Shown here in pieces: positions 29,021 to 38,548 of a DNA stretch of 64,000 bases. Both the position numbers and the translations under genes were made by a program. The stretch's first letter is position 1. Every line of letters begins with the position of its first letter. Source of the DNA: Breoghania sp. L-A4 (GTDB lineage: Bacteria; Pseudomonadota; Alphaproteobacteria; Rhizobiales; Stappiaceae); NCBI RefSeq assembly GCF_003432385.1, contig NZ_CP031841.1:248001-312000 (forward strand). The letters are read 5' to 3'. The notes beneath the pieces are model-generated. The model was not told where the DNA came from. It ran no database searches and saw nothing but the letters and a program-made list of their open reading frames with translations.

Positions 29021-31795
29021 CTACTCCGCCGCCACGGCGGGCATCGCGTCCACGCGCGCCGCGCAGAACTTGAACTCCGGGATCTTGCCGAAGGGATCGA
29101 GCTGCGGGTTGGTGAGCCGGTTGGCCGGGGCCTCGAAGAAGCAGAAGGGAATGAAGATCATCCCGTCGGCCACTTCGCGGTCGGAGCGCAGCGTCAATGA
29201 GATCGCGCCGCGCCGGGTGGACACGGTGATCATGTCGCCGACGCCCAATCCCTGACGTTCGATCTCGCGCGGGTTCATGGCCGCGACGGGCTCCGGCTCA
29301 AGTGCGTCGAGCGTCTCGGACCGGCGTGTCATGGAGCCCGTGTGCCAATGCTCGAGCATGCGGCCGGTGGTGAGCACCAGCGGATAGGTCTCGTCCGGCA
29401 GCTCGTCGGGCGGCGTCACCGCGGCGGGAACGATGCGGGCGCGGCCGTCGGCCGTGGGGAAGGTGTCGGTGAAGATGATCTCGTTGCCCGGCTTGTCCTC
29501 GGAATCCGCCGGATAGGTGACCGAGCCTTCGCTTTCCACCCGTGACCACGGGATGTTGTCGAGCGACGCCATGTGCCCGCGCATTTCCTCGTAAACGTCG
29601 GAAACGCCCTTCTTGTAGCGCCAGTCGAGGCCGACGCGGTTGGCCAGTTCGACGATCAGTTCCCAATCCTGACGCGCGTTGCCTGGCAGCGGCAGCACCG
29701 GACGGCCGATCTGCACCTGACGGTTCGTGTTGGTGAAGGTGCCGAGCTTCTCCGCATGTGCGGATGACGGCAGGATCACGTCTGCGTGCCAGGCCGTCTC
29801 GGTGAGGAAGATGTCCTGCACCACCAGATGGTCGAGCTTGGCGAGCGCCGAGCGCGCGTGCAGTTGGTCGGGATCCGACATCGCCGGGTTCTCGCCCATC
29901 ACATACATGCCTCGGATCTCGCCATCGTGGATCGCGTCGATGATCTCCACGACGGTCAGGCCACGCTTGGCATCCAGCGGCCGGCCCCAGGCATCCTCGA
30001 ACTCGCCGCGGATGTTGATGTCCTCGACCGAGCGGTAGTCCGGATAGAGCATCGGGATCAGGCCGGCGTCAGATGCGCCCTGGACGTTGTTCTGGCCGCG
30101 CAGCGGGTGCAGGCCGGTGCCAGGACGGCCGACCTGGCCGGTGGTCAGCGCCAGCGCGATCAGGCAGCGGGCGTTGTCGGTGCCGTGCACGTGCTGCGAC
30201 ACGCCCATGCCCCAGAAGATGATCGAGCGCGGCGAGGTGGCGTATTTGCGCGCCACGGTGCGAATCTCGTCGGCGGAGATGCCGCAGACCGGCTCCATTT
30301 CCTCGGGAGAGAACTCGACGATCTTCTCCTTCAGCGCCTCGAAGCCGTCGGCGTGCGCCTGGATGTACTGCTCGTCGTAGAGCTTCTCCGTGACGATGAC
30401 GTTCAGCATGGCATTGAGCAGCGCCACGTCCGTGCCCGGCTTGAAGCGCAGCGAATGGGTCGCGTGGCGCATCAGCTCCTGGCCGCGCGGATCCATGACG
30501 ATCAACTCGGCACCGCGCTTGGCCGCCTGCTTGAGATAGGTGGCGGCGACGGGATGGTTCTGCTCGGGCCGCGCGCCGATGACGATGATGCAATCCGCAT
30601 CCTCGGCCGCGGTGAACGGCGCGGACACAGCGCCCGACCCCACGCCTTCCATCAGCGCGGCCACGGACGATGCGTGGCACAGGCGGGTGCAGTGATCCAC
30701 GTTGTTGGTGCCGAACCCCTGACGGATCAGCTTCTGGAACAGATAGGCTTCCTCGTTGGAGCCCTTGGCGGAGCCGAAGCCGGCGATCGCCTTGCCACCA
30801 TCCTCGTCAGCGAGGGTCTTGAGACCTGATGCCGCGCGCGCCAAAGCCTCTTCCCAGGTCGCCTTGCGGAACACCTCGTAAGGGTTGCCGGGGTCCATTT
30901 CCGCGAAGGCATCCTTGGGCGCGTCGTCGCGGCGGATCAGCGGCTCGGTCAGGCGGTGCGGATGGCGCACATAATCGTAGCCGAAGCGGCCCTTGACGCA
31001 GAGCCGGTTCTCGTTGGCCGGGCCGTCGCGGCCGTCGACCTGAACGATCTTGGCGTTCTTTACGGACACCTTGGTCTGGCAGCCGACGCCGCAATAGGGG
31101 CAGACGCTGTCGACGGTGTAATCCGCCCAGACGGTGCGCTTCTTGGCCTCGGCGTCCATCAGGGTTTTCTCGAACAGCGCGCCGGTGGGGCATGCCTGAA
31201 CGCATTCGCCGCAGGCGACGCAGGTCGACAGACCCATCGGATCGTTGAGATCGAAGGTCGGCACCGTGTGGCCGCCGCGATAGCTCATGCCGATGACATC
31301 GTTGACCTGCACTTCGCGGCAGGCGCGCTCACACAGCCCGCACGAGATGCAGGCGTCCAGGTTCACGGCCATGGCGGGGTGGGAGATGTCGCGCGGCTTT
31401 GCCTGACCGGGCGCGTAACGGGAGGCGGAGACGCCGACCCGGTCCGACCATGTCCAGAAATCGCTGTCCGGATCGGGGCTCTCGTCGCGCTTGGGCTGGT
31501 CGGCCATCAGCAGCTCGAAGACCATGGCGCGCGCCTTTTCGGTGCGCTCGCCCTCGCTCTTCACCACCATGCCCTCGGACGGCGTGCGGATGCAGGATGC
31601 GGCCAGCGTGCGTTCGCCTTCCACTTCCACCATGCAGGCGCGGCAGTTGCCGTCCGAACGGTAGCCGGGCGAATCCTTGTGGCACAGATGCGGGATGGCG
31701 ACGCCTTCGCGCTTGGCCACTTGCCAGATGGTTTCCCCGGGCTCGGCGACAACGTCGCGGCCGTTGAGAGAAAAGGTGATTCCCTGGGTGGTCAT
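29021..31795 (-). CDS. fdsA: NAD-dependent formate dehydrogenase, catalytic (alpha) subunit
   Basis: This is the Mo/W-bis-MGD subunit that oxidises formate to CO2 in the cytoplasmic FDH. Of 924 residues, the N terminus holds a [2Fe-2S] plug (Cys38, 51, 54, 68) and two [4Fe-4S] ferredoxin motifs (Cys149-159; Cys192-202). A further [4Fe-4S] set follows (Cys232, 235, 239, 266). The active-site metal ligand is a cysteine, not selenocysteine: in NVDHCTRLCHASS, Cys373 aligns with the Sec of E. coli FdhF. The C terminus has the molybdopterin-dinucleotide-binding domain. Start ATG 31795 lies one base after the stop of the upstream fused subunit. No FdhD, FdsC or FdsD gene follows; these are needed elsewhere in the genome. 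Confidence 0.95.
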   Translation of the reverse strand: MTTQGITFSLNGRDVVAEPGETIWQVAKREGVAIPHLCHKDSPGYRSDGNCRACMVEVEGERTLAASCIRTPSEGMVVKSEGERTEKARAMVFELLMADQPKRDESPDPDSDFWTWSDRVGVSASRYAPGQAKPRDISHPAMAVNLDACISCGLCERACREVQVNDVIGMSYRGGHTVPTFDLNDPMGLSTCVACGECVQACPTGALFEKTLMDAEAKKRTVWADYTVDSVCPYCGVGCQTKVSVKNAKIVQVDGRDGPANENRLCVKGRFGYDYVRHPHRLTEPLIRRDDAPKDAFAEMDPGNPYEVFRKATWEEALARAASGLKTLADEDGGKAIAGFGSAKGSNEEAYLFQKLIRQGFGTNNVDHCTRLCHASSVAALMEGVGSGAVSAPFTAAEDADCIIVIGARPEQNHPVAATYLKQAAKRGAELIVMDPRGQELMRHATHSLRFKPGTDVALLNAMLNVIVTEKLYDEQYIQAHADGFEALKEKIVEFSPEEMEPVCGISADEIRTVARKYATSPRSIIFWGMGVSQHVHGTDNARCLIALALTTGQVGRPGTGLHPLRGQNNVQGASDAGLIPMLYPDYRSVEDINIRGEFEDAWGRPLDAKRGLTVVEIIDAIHDGEIRGMYVMGENPAMSDPDQLHARSALAKLDHLVVQDIFLTETAWHADVILPSSAHAEKLGTFTNTNRQVQIGRPVLPLPGNARQDWELIVELANRVGLDWRYKKGVSDVYEEMRGHMASLDNIPWSRVESEGSVTYPADSEDKPGNEIIFTDTFPTADGRARIVPAAVTPPDELPDETYPLVLTTGRMLEHWHTGSMTRRSETLDALEPEPVAAMNPREIERQGLGVGDMITVSTRRGAISLTLRSDREVADGMIFIPFCFFEAPANRLTNPQLDPFGKIPEFKFCAARVDAMPAVAAE

Positions 31796-31796
31796 G

Positions 31797-33470
31797 TCAC
31801 ATGCCCTCCTTGGCGAAAAACGTCATGACGGTTCGGACCGGGTTCGACGCTGCCTGGCCGAGGCCGCAGATCGAGGCGTCGCGCATCACCTGTTCCAGAT
31901 CGTGAATCAGGTCCTTGTCCCAGTTGCCGCTGGCCAGCAGGTCGACCATTTTCTCGGTGCCGGAGCGGCACGGCGTGCATTGGCCGCAGCTCTCGTGCTT
32001 GAAGAAGCGCATCAGGTTGAGCGCCGCCTGCCGCATGTCGTCCTTGTCGGACAGGATGACGACAGCGTGCGAGCCGACAAAGGAGCCATGCTTTTCCAGC
32101 GTGCCGAAATCGAGTGGGATGTCGCCGAGCGACGCCGGCAGGATGCCACCGGACGCGCCGCCGGGCAGATAGCCCTTGAAGGCGTGGCCATCGGCCATGC
32201 CGCCGCAGAATTCCTCGATCAGTTCGAGCACCGTGATGCCGGCCGGGGCCAGCTTGACGCCGGGGTTCTTCACGCGGCCTGAAACCGAGAAGGACCGCAG
32301 GCCCTTGTGGTCGCGGCGTCCCTGGCTTGCGAACCAATCCGCGCCCTTCTGCACGATGTCGCGAATCCAGAACAGGGTCTCGACGTTGTGGTTCAGGGTC
32401 GGGCGGCCGAACAGGCCCACTTGCGCGATATAGGGCGGCCGGTTGCGTGGCAGGCCACGCTTGCCCTCGATCGATTCGATCATCGCGGATTCCTCGCCGC
32501 AGATGTAGGCGCCCGCGCCGCGCCGCAGATCGATGCCGATCTCCTTGGTCAGGCCCGCGGCATCGAGCGCCGCGATCTCGCGTGTCAGGATCTCGTGGGC
32601 GGCCGGATATTCGTCGCGCAGATAGATGTAGATGCGCTGCGCGCCGACCACATTGGCGGCGATCAGCGCGCCTTCCAGCATGCGGTGCGGATCGCTTTCC
32701 AGATAGGCGCGGTCCTTGAAGGTGCCGGGCTCTCCCTCGTCGGCGTTGACCGTCATCAGCCTCGGGCTGGGCTGCTCGCGCACGATGGACCACTTGCGGC
32801 CCACGGGAAAGCCCGCGCCGCCAAGTCCGCGCAGGCCCGCGTCCGACATCAGCTCGATGAGACTTTCCACCGTGTGCTCGCCGGCCTTGACGGCCTTCAG
32901 CAGCGCATAGCCGCCGTCCGCCTGATAGGCCGCGAGGTCGGTGTAGGCGGGAATCTCCGGCGTGGTATCGCCGGCCGCGATGGTGGAGATGATCTTGCCT
33001 TCGTCGGCCACGTCGACCGCGCGTTTGCCGACCTGCGCCGCAGGTGCGTGCTGACACCGGCCGATGCACGGCACCCGCTGCACGCGCACGTTCTGGCTGT
33101 CGCACAGGCCCTCGAGCCTTTCGGCGAGCGCCTCACCTCCGGCCAGCGCGCAGGAGAGCGAATCGCAGACGCGGACGGTCAGCGGCGCCGGCGCCGTGCC
33201 GTCTTCGGTGACGATGTCGAAATGGTGGTAGAAGCTGGCGACCTCGAACACCTCGGCCTGCGACAGACGCATCGCATCAGCGAGCGCGCGCAGGTGGCGG
33301 GCATGCAAGCAGCCAAACTTGTCCTGGAGCTTGTGCAGATGCTCAATCAGCAGATCGGGCGTGCGGGCCTCCTCACCAAGCAGGGTTTCGACATCGTAAA
33401 GCGCGGTCAGGTCAAGTGGCCGGCCTTTCGGTTTCGAATTATCCCGGCGCTTCGCGCCATTTTTGAGCAT
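31797..33470 (-). CDS. fdsB: NAD-dependent formate dehydrogenase, fused gamma-beta (NuoE-NuoF-like) subunit
   Basis: The 557-residue protein joins two subunits that are separate in Cupriavidus-type FDS. Residues 40-165 are NuoE-like with a [2Fe-2S] site (Cys102, Cys107, Cys135, Cys139; VCDSLSC then CIGRC). From about residue 200 on it is NuoF-like, with GLRGLGGAGFPVGRKW (FMN), NADEGEPGTFKDR, GAYICGEESAMIESIEGKRG (NADH), and HESCGQCTPCRSG for a [4Fe-4S] cluster. It passes electrons from FdsA through FMN to NAD. The same fusion is known in Methylobacterium FDH1. An SD-like GGGAGAAAG precedes ATG 33470. It is the first gene of the fds operon. Confidence 0.93.
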   Translation of the reverse strand: MLKNGAKRRDNSKPKGRPLDLTALYDVETLLGEEARTPDLLIEHLHKLQDKFGCLHARHLRALADAMRLSQAEVFEVASFYHHFDIVTEDGTAPAPLTVRVCDSLSCALAGGEALAERLEGLCDSQNVRVQRVPCIGRCQHAPAAQVGKRAVDVADEGKIISTIAAGDTTPEIPAYTDLAAYQADGGYALLKAVKAGEHTVESLIELMSDAGLRGLGGAGFPVGRKWSIVREQPSPRLMTVNADEGEPGTFKDRAYLESDPHRMLEGALIAANVVGAQRIYIYLRDEYPAAHEILTREIAALDAAGLTKEIGIDLRRGAGAYICGEESAMIESIEGKRGLPRNRPPYIAQVGLFGRPTLNHNVETLFWIRDIVQKGADWFASQGRRDHKGLRSFSVSGRVKNPGVKLAPAGITVLELIEEFCGGMADGHAFKGYLPGGASGGILPASLGDIPLDFGTLEKHGSFVGSHAVVILSDKDDMRQAALNLMRFFKHESCGQCTPCRSGTEKMVDLLASGNWDKDLIHDLEQVMRDASICGLGQAASNPVRTVMTFFAKEGM

Positions 33471-33513
33471 GTCTTTCTCCCGTGTCCCCGAAACCGGGAC
33501 TTACCCTCCATTA

Positions 33514-33580
33514 GATTAGTATTATGGCCACGACGGCAAATCGCGAATGCGGATCGGTTGATTTGCTTTGATTATCAAAC
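33514..33580 (-). promoter_or_regulatory. Candidate LysR operator and fds promoter
   Basis: TTTGATTATCAAA at 33567-33579 is a perfect dyad that also fits the T-N11-A LysR-type box. On the minus strand a -10-like CATAAT lies at 33526-33521 and has no good -35 partner, as expected of an activated promoter. A start near 33514 puts the box centre near -59, the usual LysR recognition-site position. The box overlaps the last codons of the LysR gene. Confidence 0.55.
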
Positions 33581-34474
33581 TGATCGCATCGGGTGCTGCA
33601 GGTTTTCGGCGAGTTCGATCAGACGCTTCGTGACGGGCAGGACCGGGTCACGGTCGGGAATGATCAGGCCGACGCTCTGGGTTATCTCCGGCGTCGTCAG
33701 CGGCAGAGCGATCAGCCCCTCGAGATTATGATTGGTCGCCTGGGCTTCCGGCAGCACAGTCGCGAAATGGCCCGTGCGCACATTGCTGAGAATGCCGGTG
33801 AAGGAATTGGTAACCACGTGCGGCTCAGGCGCCTTCTGGACCGAGGCGAAGGCCGCATTGACGATGCGGCGGTTCTGCATGTCATCGCTGAGCAGGCACA
33901 ATGGCAAGGCCGCCGCCGCCGCCCAGCTAATGCCCGTGCCGGCGGGCCGCGCGAGCAAGTCCGGCGAGCCGACGAGGCAATAACGCTCGGTGAACAATGG
34001 CACCGTGCGAACGCCGCGCAGCGGTTCGTTGGTCAGATAGGAAACGCCGGCTTCCAGGGAATAGTCGTCGAGTCCCGCCTGTATGGCGATCGAGGTGCGC
34101 GACAGGATCGTCACCGATACCGCCGGGTGGACGGCCGCAAAGGCTCCCGTCAGCCAACCGCAGGCCGGCAGCGCAGAGGGCACCACGCCAAGGGTCAGCT
34201 TGCCCGACAACACATCGCGCGCGTCGGCCATGTCCTGAATCAGTCCGTCGCAATCGGCGAGGATGCGCCGCGCCCACGACAGGACCCGTTCGCCTTCGGC
34301 GGTGAAACCTTCAAAACGTTGGGCGCGTTCGACAATCGGCGCGCCGAGTTCTTCTTCCAGCTTGCGGATGCGCGCGGAGAACGCGGGTTGAGAGATACTG
34401 CTGGCCGCGGCGGCGCGGGCGAAATGGCGATGCTCCGCAAGCGCCACGACGAGACGAAGATCCTTGACATCCAT
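33575..34474 (-). CDS. LysR-type transcriptional regulator of the fds operon (FdsR-like)
   Basis: This 299-residue protein has an N-terminal winged helix (LRLVVALAEHRHFARAAAASSISQPAFSARIRKLEEELGAPIVER) and a periplasmic-binding-like effector domain (LTLGVVPSALPACGWLTGAF...). It is encoded immediately upstream of fdsGB in the same direction, the usual place of FdsR, and a LysR-type box follows right at its stop codon. Regulation of fds, perhaps in response to formate, is inferred from this arrangement. A spaced arrangement, not divergent, may mean that it is also co-transcribed. Confidence 0.85.
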   Translation of the reverse strand: MDVKDLRLVVALAEHRHFARAAAASSISQPAFSARIRKLEEELGAPIVERAQRFEGFTAEGERVLSWARRILADCDGLIQDMADARDVLSGKLTLGVVPSALPACGWLTGAFAAVHPAVSVTILSRTSIAIQAGLDDYSLEAGVSYLTNEPLRGVRTVPLFTERYCLVGSPDLLARPAGTGISWAAAAALPLCLLSDDMQNRRIVNAAFASVQKAPEPHVVTNSFTGILSNVRTGHFATVLPEAQATNHNLEGLIALPLTTPEITQSVGLIIPDRDPVLPVTKRLIELAENLQHPMRSV

Positions 34475-34540
34475 GCCGTCCGCATTCCTCTCCCGTTTCC
34501 CGCGCGGCCCGTCAAGGTCCGCCTGCCGCGCACAGCGACC

Positions 34541-35755
34541 TCAGGCGCCCCATTGCCAGAAGTCGCCGCCTTCCGCGTCATAGGCGCGCGCCAGCACCAT
34601 CTTGTGCACCTCGGAAGCGCCATCCACGAGACGCGCACACCGTGCATAACGATAGATCCATTCGAGCACCGTGTCGTTGGAATAGCCTCGTGCGCCGTTG
34701 AGCTGGATACCGGTGTCCGCAGCCTTGTGCAGCGTGTCGGCCACGTGGATCTTGGCGCTGGACACTTCTTTTCGGGCGCGGTCGCCCCCATCGAGCTTCC
34801 AGGCGGCATGCATCACCAACAGGCGGCCGATCTGGATGTCGTGCGCGAGCTCGCCGAGCGCCGTCTGGACGGATTCGCGCGCGCCAAGTTTCACACCGAA
34901 GCCCTCACGAGTGGAGACATAGTCCTGAGTGATCTCCATGCACCGCTTGGAAAGCCCCAGCCAGCGCATGCAATGGGTCAGGCGCGCCGGCCCCAGGCGG
35001 ATTTGCGTCACCTTCAAGCCGTCACCGACCTGCATCAGCCGATCACGGTCCGAAATCTCCAGCCCGTCGAATTCCAGCTCGCAGACGCCGCCGTGCTCAT
35101 CCGGCCCCATGTTGTCGATCCGCCGCACGATGCGCCAGCCAGGTTGGTCGCGGTGAAACAGGAAAGCTGTCAAGTGCTTGCGCGTCTCGTTCGGGTCCGT
35201 GCTGGTGCGCGCCATCAAGATGAAGTGCTTGGCGATCGCGGCGCCCGAGATGAACCACTTGCGGCCATAAATTCTCCACACGTTGCCGTGGCGTTCCGCG
35301 CGGGTTTGAATCATGCCGGGATCCGAGCCGCCGCCGGGATGAGGCTCCGTCATCACGAAGGAGGAATTGACCTCCCCGTCGACGATTGGCTGCAGCCAGC
35401 GTTCCCTCTGGTCATCGGTCCCGACCATTTCAAGAAGGCGCATGTTGCCGTCGTCGGGTGCGGCGCAATTGAAGGCGGAGGGGCCGAAAATCGACCGGTT
35501 GGCTTCCTCGTAGAACGCCGCCTGGCCGATCATCGGCAGACCGAGACCGCCACGCGTCTTGGCCATCTGCGGCGCCCACAGCCCGGCCGCCTTTGCCTTG
35601 GCGCGCAACTGGTCTCGCAGCTCCAGGCGAATATTCTCGAACTCGTCGAAATTCGCCTTGTCCGCTTCCAGCGGGATGATGTGCTCATCGACGAATGCGC
35701 GGACCTGCGTGCGCAGCGCGTCGTGATGGGGATCGAGCGTGAAGTCCATGACCAT
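34541..35755 (-). CDS. Acyl-CoA dehydrogenase family protein (ACAD10/11-like)
   Basis: The 404-residue flavoprotein shows the acyl-CoA dehydrogenase layout: helical N-terminal domain, central beta domain with the FAD/substrate motif SSFVMTEPHPGG, and a C-terminal helical domain with GARGYSNDTVLEWIYRYARCARLVDGASEVHK. The E in DGASEVHK fits the catalytic base position of the ACAD11-like group. It would oxidise an acyl-CoA with electron-transferring flavoprotein as partner. Chain-length preference cannot be read from sequence. The SDR gene ends 10 bp before its start, so the two are probably co-transcribed. Confidence 0.88.
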   Translation of the reverse strand: MVMDFTLDPHHDALRTQVRAFVDEHIIPLEADKANFDEFENIRLELRDQLRAKAKAAGLWAPQMAKTRGGLGLPMIGQAAFYEEANRSIFGPSAFNCAAPDDGNMRLLEMVGTDDQRERWLQPIVDGEVNSSFVMTEPHPGGGSDPGMIQTRAERHGNVWRIYGRKWFISGAAIAKHFILMARTSTDPNETRKHLTAFLFHRDQPGWRIVRRIDNMGPDEHGGVCELEFDGLEISDRDRLMQVGDGLKVTQIRLGPARLTHCMRWLGLSKRCMEITQDYVSTREGFGVKLGARESVQTALGELAHDIQIGRLLVMHAAWKLDGGDRARKEVSSAKIHVADTLHKAADTGIQLNGARGYSNDTVLEWIYRYARCARLVDGASEVHKMVLARAYDAEGGDFWQWGA

Positions 35756-35764
35756 GGTCCGATT

Positions 35765-36535
35765 TTACAAGGCGCTGACCAGATGGCCGCCGTCCACGGG
35801 AATCACCGCGCCGTTGATGTAGGAGCCCGCATCCGTCGCCAGCAGCAGGAAGGGCGCGTCCAGCTCCGCAAGCCGGCCGATGCGGCGCATCGGGATGCGC
35901 TTGATCATCACCTCGGCGCGCGGCGTCTTGAAAAACGCGCGGTTGATCTCGGTGTCGAAGTAGCCCGGGGCGATGGCGTTGACCCGAATGTTGAAACGGG
36001 CGAGTTCGCCGGCCAGGCCCTTGGTCATCTGCACGACACCGGCCTTGGAGATGGCATAGGGCACAACGCCCGGAGCGACCCGAAGGCCGAGGATGGAGGC
36101 GATATTGATGATGGCGCCGCCCGAGCCGGTCTCCCGCCAGCGCCGCGCCGCCGCCATGGCCGTCAGCCATACGCCGCGCAGGTTGACGTCCATTACCGCG
36201 TCGAAATCCTCGACGCTCTGATCCACGGATAGCCCGTCACGGGCGGTCCCGGCGTTGTTGACCAGCACATCGAGCCCGCCGAAGGCGTTGAAAACCGTCT
36301 GCATGCACGTTTCGATCGATGCCTCGTCGCTCACATCCAGCGCCACGGCCAGGACCTCGGCCGCGCCCGCCTGCTCAAGCGCCGCGCGCAATGCCTCGAG
36401 CCTGTCGGTGCGGCGCGCGGCAATGGCGACACGCGCGCCGCAGCGCGCGCAGGTTTTTGCGAAATGCGCGCCAATACCGCTGGACGCGCCGGTGATCAAA
36501 ATGCTGCGCCCGGCCAGCATGCCTCCCAGATCCAT
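35765..36535 (-). CDS. Short-chain dehydrogenase/reductase
   Basis: This classical SDR has the cofactor motif TGASSGIGAHF, NNAG, and the catalytic Ser-Tyr-Lys with N-I-A-S-I and YAISKAG, then the substrate-loop PGYFDTEI. The 256-residue product begins at ATG 36535 (MDLGGMLAGRS), since GGGAGG lies five bases upstream; an in-frame ATG at 36592 lacks that site. The Arg pair after the first strand (AARRTDR) favours NADP(H). It lies directly upstream of the acyl-CoA dehydrogenase gene, so its substrate may be a hydroxyacyl-CoA or ketone in the same route, which is inference. Confidence 0.9.
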   Translation of the reverse strand: MDLGGMLAGRSILITGASSGIGAHFAKTCARCGARVAIAARRTDRLEALRAALEQAGAAEVLAVALDVSDEASIETCMQTVFNAFGGLDVLVNNAGTARDGLSVDQSVEDFDAVMDVNLRGVWLTAMAAARRWRETGSGGAIINIASILGLRVAPGVVPYAISKAGVVQMTKGLAGELARFNIRVNAIAPGYFDTEINRAFFKTPRAEVMIKRIPMRRIGRLAELDAPFLLLATDAGSYINGAVIPVDGGHLVSAL

Positions 36536-36670
36536 CCGATCCTCCCAAACCGTTTGGAGCTCACTGTAGAACCAAGCACCGGGTCGCGTCACGTGCCTTG
36601 ACGAAATTTGGGAAAGGGATTCAGTTGGATAGGGGATGATCGGCGCGGGTTCGGCAGACCGGGCGGCAAC

Positions 36671-37171
36671 CTATGCGGTAAACTGCGAAAACGTCGCCAC
36701 GACCTTTTCATAGACATCCCGTTTGAACGGAATGATCAACTGGGGAAGGTTCTCGGCCTTTTCCCAGCGCCAGGCGGAAAACTCCGGCTTGTGGCCGTGC
36801 GGCGGCTTGATAACGTCGATCTCGCTGTCGTCGCCCTCAAACCGGAACGCGAACCATTTCTGGGTCTGGCCGCGATATTTGCCCTTCCAGGCCTGGCCCG
36901 CAACCGCGGCCGGAAGATCGTAGCTGTACCAATCGGTGGCTTCGGCCAGCAGCGAGATGGATGAGACACTGGTCTCCTCAAACAGCTCGCGCCTGGCGGC
37001 CGCAAGCGGATCCTCGCCCTTGTCGATACCGCCCTGCGGCATCTGCCAGCGGTGAGCGGCATCCTCCTGCTCCGGACCATCCATGCGCCTGCCGACCCAT
37101 ACCAGCCCGTCGCGGTTGATCAGCATTACGCCGACGCACGGGCGATGAGTGAGCGGAGGGGTGTCGGACAT
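36671..37171 (-). CDS. rppH: RNA pyrophosphohydrolase (Nudix hydrolase)
   Basis: RppH removes pyrophosphate from 5'-triphosphorylated mRNA, triggering decay, and can hydrolyse dinucleoside polyphosphates. The 166-residue protein carries a full Nudix box, [21 protein letters not shown], with the REL-EE metal ligands. [20 protein letters not shown] at the start and WQMPQGGID are characteristic of RppH/IalA proteins of this lineage. ATG 37171 is preferred; the longer frame from 37480 runs antisense to the YibQ gene. It follows that gene by 46 bp on the minus strand. Confidence 0.94.
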   Translation of the reverse strand: MSDTPPLTHRPCVGVMLINRDGLVWVGRRMDGPEQEDAAHRWQMPQGGIDKGEDPLAAARRELFEETSVSSISLLAEATDWYSYDLPAAVAGQAWKGKYRGQTQKWFAFRFEGDDSEIDVIKPPHGHKPEFSAWRWEKAENLPQLIIPFKRDVYEKVVATFSQFTA

Positions 37172-37217
37172 CGGTATCCTCGGTGGCGGGCGAAGGGAAG
37201 AGCAGATATGTGGCCGC

Positions 37218-38411
37218 TCAGTTGGAGGGCACTCTGTTGCGCACCGATGCGCTGAGCGGCACAAGGCGCAGGCCTCGCGCTTCAAGGCTCTGCGCCCATT
37301 CGCTGATCCGCTCGATGGAAATCGGCAGCGCCGAAGCCGAACCGATGGCCAGCCCCTTGGTGCGCGCGGTGGCCTCGAGTTTGAGCAGCCGCGCGTCGAT
37401 CTCGTCTTTTGACGGCACCGCGTCAAGCACCACGTCGGCTCCCGCATAGGGCGTGCGGGTGGCGTTGGAGAGCGCCGCAACCGTGCTGCGCGGCGAGGAG
37501 CCGTCGTCGAAATACATCAGCCCGCGGCGCTTGAGTTCCTCGAGCACCGGTTTGATGGCCGCCGCTTCGGCGGTGAAACGCGCGCCCATGAAGTTGCCCA
37601 CGCCGACATAATTGGAAATCCGGCTCATCAGCCAGTGCAGCCGGTCCGCGTTGGCCTGCGGTGACAGCTTCACCAGAAGCGTGTGCGGGCCGGGATCGTT
37701 GTCAGGGAAATCGTACGGTTCGAGGGGGATCTGCAGCAGAAGTTCATGACCGGCCTGGCGCGCGCGCGTCTGCCAGCGGTCGAGGCTGGCGCCATAGGGC
37801 GCGAAGGAAAGGGTCACGTCCGCCGGCAGCTTGGCGATCGCCTCCTGAGTGCCCGTCTGGCTGAGACCCAGGCCACCCACGACGATGGCGATGCTGGCCA
37901 CACCGACGCTCTGGGTGTCATAGGGGCGGGCGTAAAAGTCGAGTGCCCGGGCGCCGTCGTCGCCGATCCGCGGCAGCGGGCCGTAGCGGCCTTCCTCGGT
38001 TATCCGGTCGTCGGGCGTGGTCGTCAGGCTGCGTTCACCATCGAGCCCGGCGATCTGGCCACCGGTGGTGCCGTCAGGCAGCACGGGGTCGAAATGCACC
38101 GCTGCGTCTTCCGGCGTCACGCCATCGCCCGTCATCCCGTTCGCCGCACCCTCGCCGGCGCCTTGCTGGTCGATGGTCGGACGGATGCCGACGACCGAGA
38201 TGTCGCGGGCCGAAACGTTGCGCGGGTTCTTGTTGATGGCCACCACGGCAGAGGGTTCGCCCCCGTTGGGATCGTCGACGAATCCGATCCAGACCGTCGC
38301 TGCGATGAGAATCACCGCGATGATCGTCATGCCGATCAGGCCGAGCGGAATGCGAAACTGCACCCGTCCGCTTTTCAGCCCCAAGGGGGCGGTCAGTTCA
38401 TCCGCCGCCAT
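37218..38411 (-). CDS. Divergent polysaccharide deacetylase family protein (YibQ-like)
   Basis: The 397-residue protein has an N-terminal membrane anchor ([24 protein letters not shown]), a variable linker, then a divergent carbohydrate-esterase 4-type domain: [53 protein letters not shown] and [17 protein letters not shown]. It sits beside ctpA and envC, and yibQ neighbours envC in E. coli too. Function in peptidoglycan turnover is inferred from that context; its catalytic metal site is not the classical one. ATG 38411 was chosen over 38459 because translation upstream is not conserved. Confidence 0.88.
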   Translation of the reverse strand: MAADELTAPLGLKSGRVQFRIPLGLIGMTIIAVILIAATVWIGFVDDPNGGEPSAVVAINKNPRNVSARDISVVGIRPTIDQQGAGEGAANGMTGDGVTPEDAAVHFDPVLPDGTTGGQIAGLDGERSLTTTPDDRITEEGRYGPLPRIGDDGARALDFYARPYDTQSVGVASIAIVVGGLGLSQTGTQEAIAKLPADVTLSFAPYGASLDRWQTRARQAGHELLLQIPLEPYDFPDNDPGPHTLLVKLSPQANADRLHWLMSRISNYVGVGNFMGARFTAEAAAIKPVLEELKRRGLMYFDDGSSPRSTVAALSNATRTPYAGADVVLDAVPSKDEIDARLLKLEATARTKGLAIGSASALPISIERISEWAQSLEARGLRLVPLSASVRNRVPSN

Positions 38412-38502
38412 GACAAAATCCACCCGATAGCCGCATTTCAGCCGCGCGTGATCGCGCAACCGCTGTTCGTGTCAGCTCGTCCCGTGCGCGCGTCGCGCGC
38501 AT

Positions 38503-38538
38503 AAAACGGGCCGGGCGCAACAGGTGCGCCCGGCCCGC
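38503..38538 (-). terminator. Intrinsic terminator after ctpA
   Basis: The 13-bp stem CGGGCCGGGCGCA with TGCGCCCGGCCCG closes a five-base loop. On the minus strand it is followed by TTTTATG, right after the ctpA stop at 38549. It separates envC-ctpA from the YibQ gene. Confidence 0.85.
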
Positions 38539-38548
38539 GTCTCATGCA

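Noticed and set aside
33593-36232. An 879-codon plus-strand open frame
   Set aside because: It runs antisense across the LysR, acyl-CoA dehydrogenase and SDR genes, all of which have family motifs on the other strand. The frame has the Arg/His/Asp-rich composition of a GC-rich shadow.
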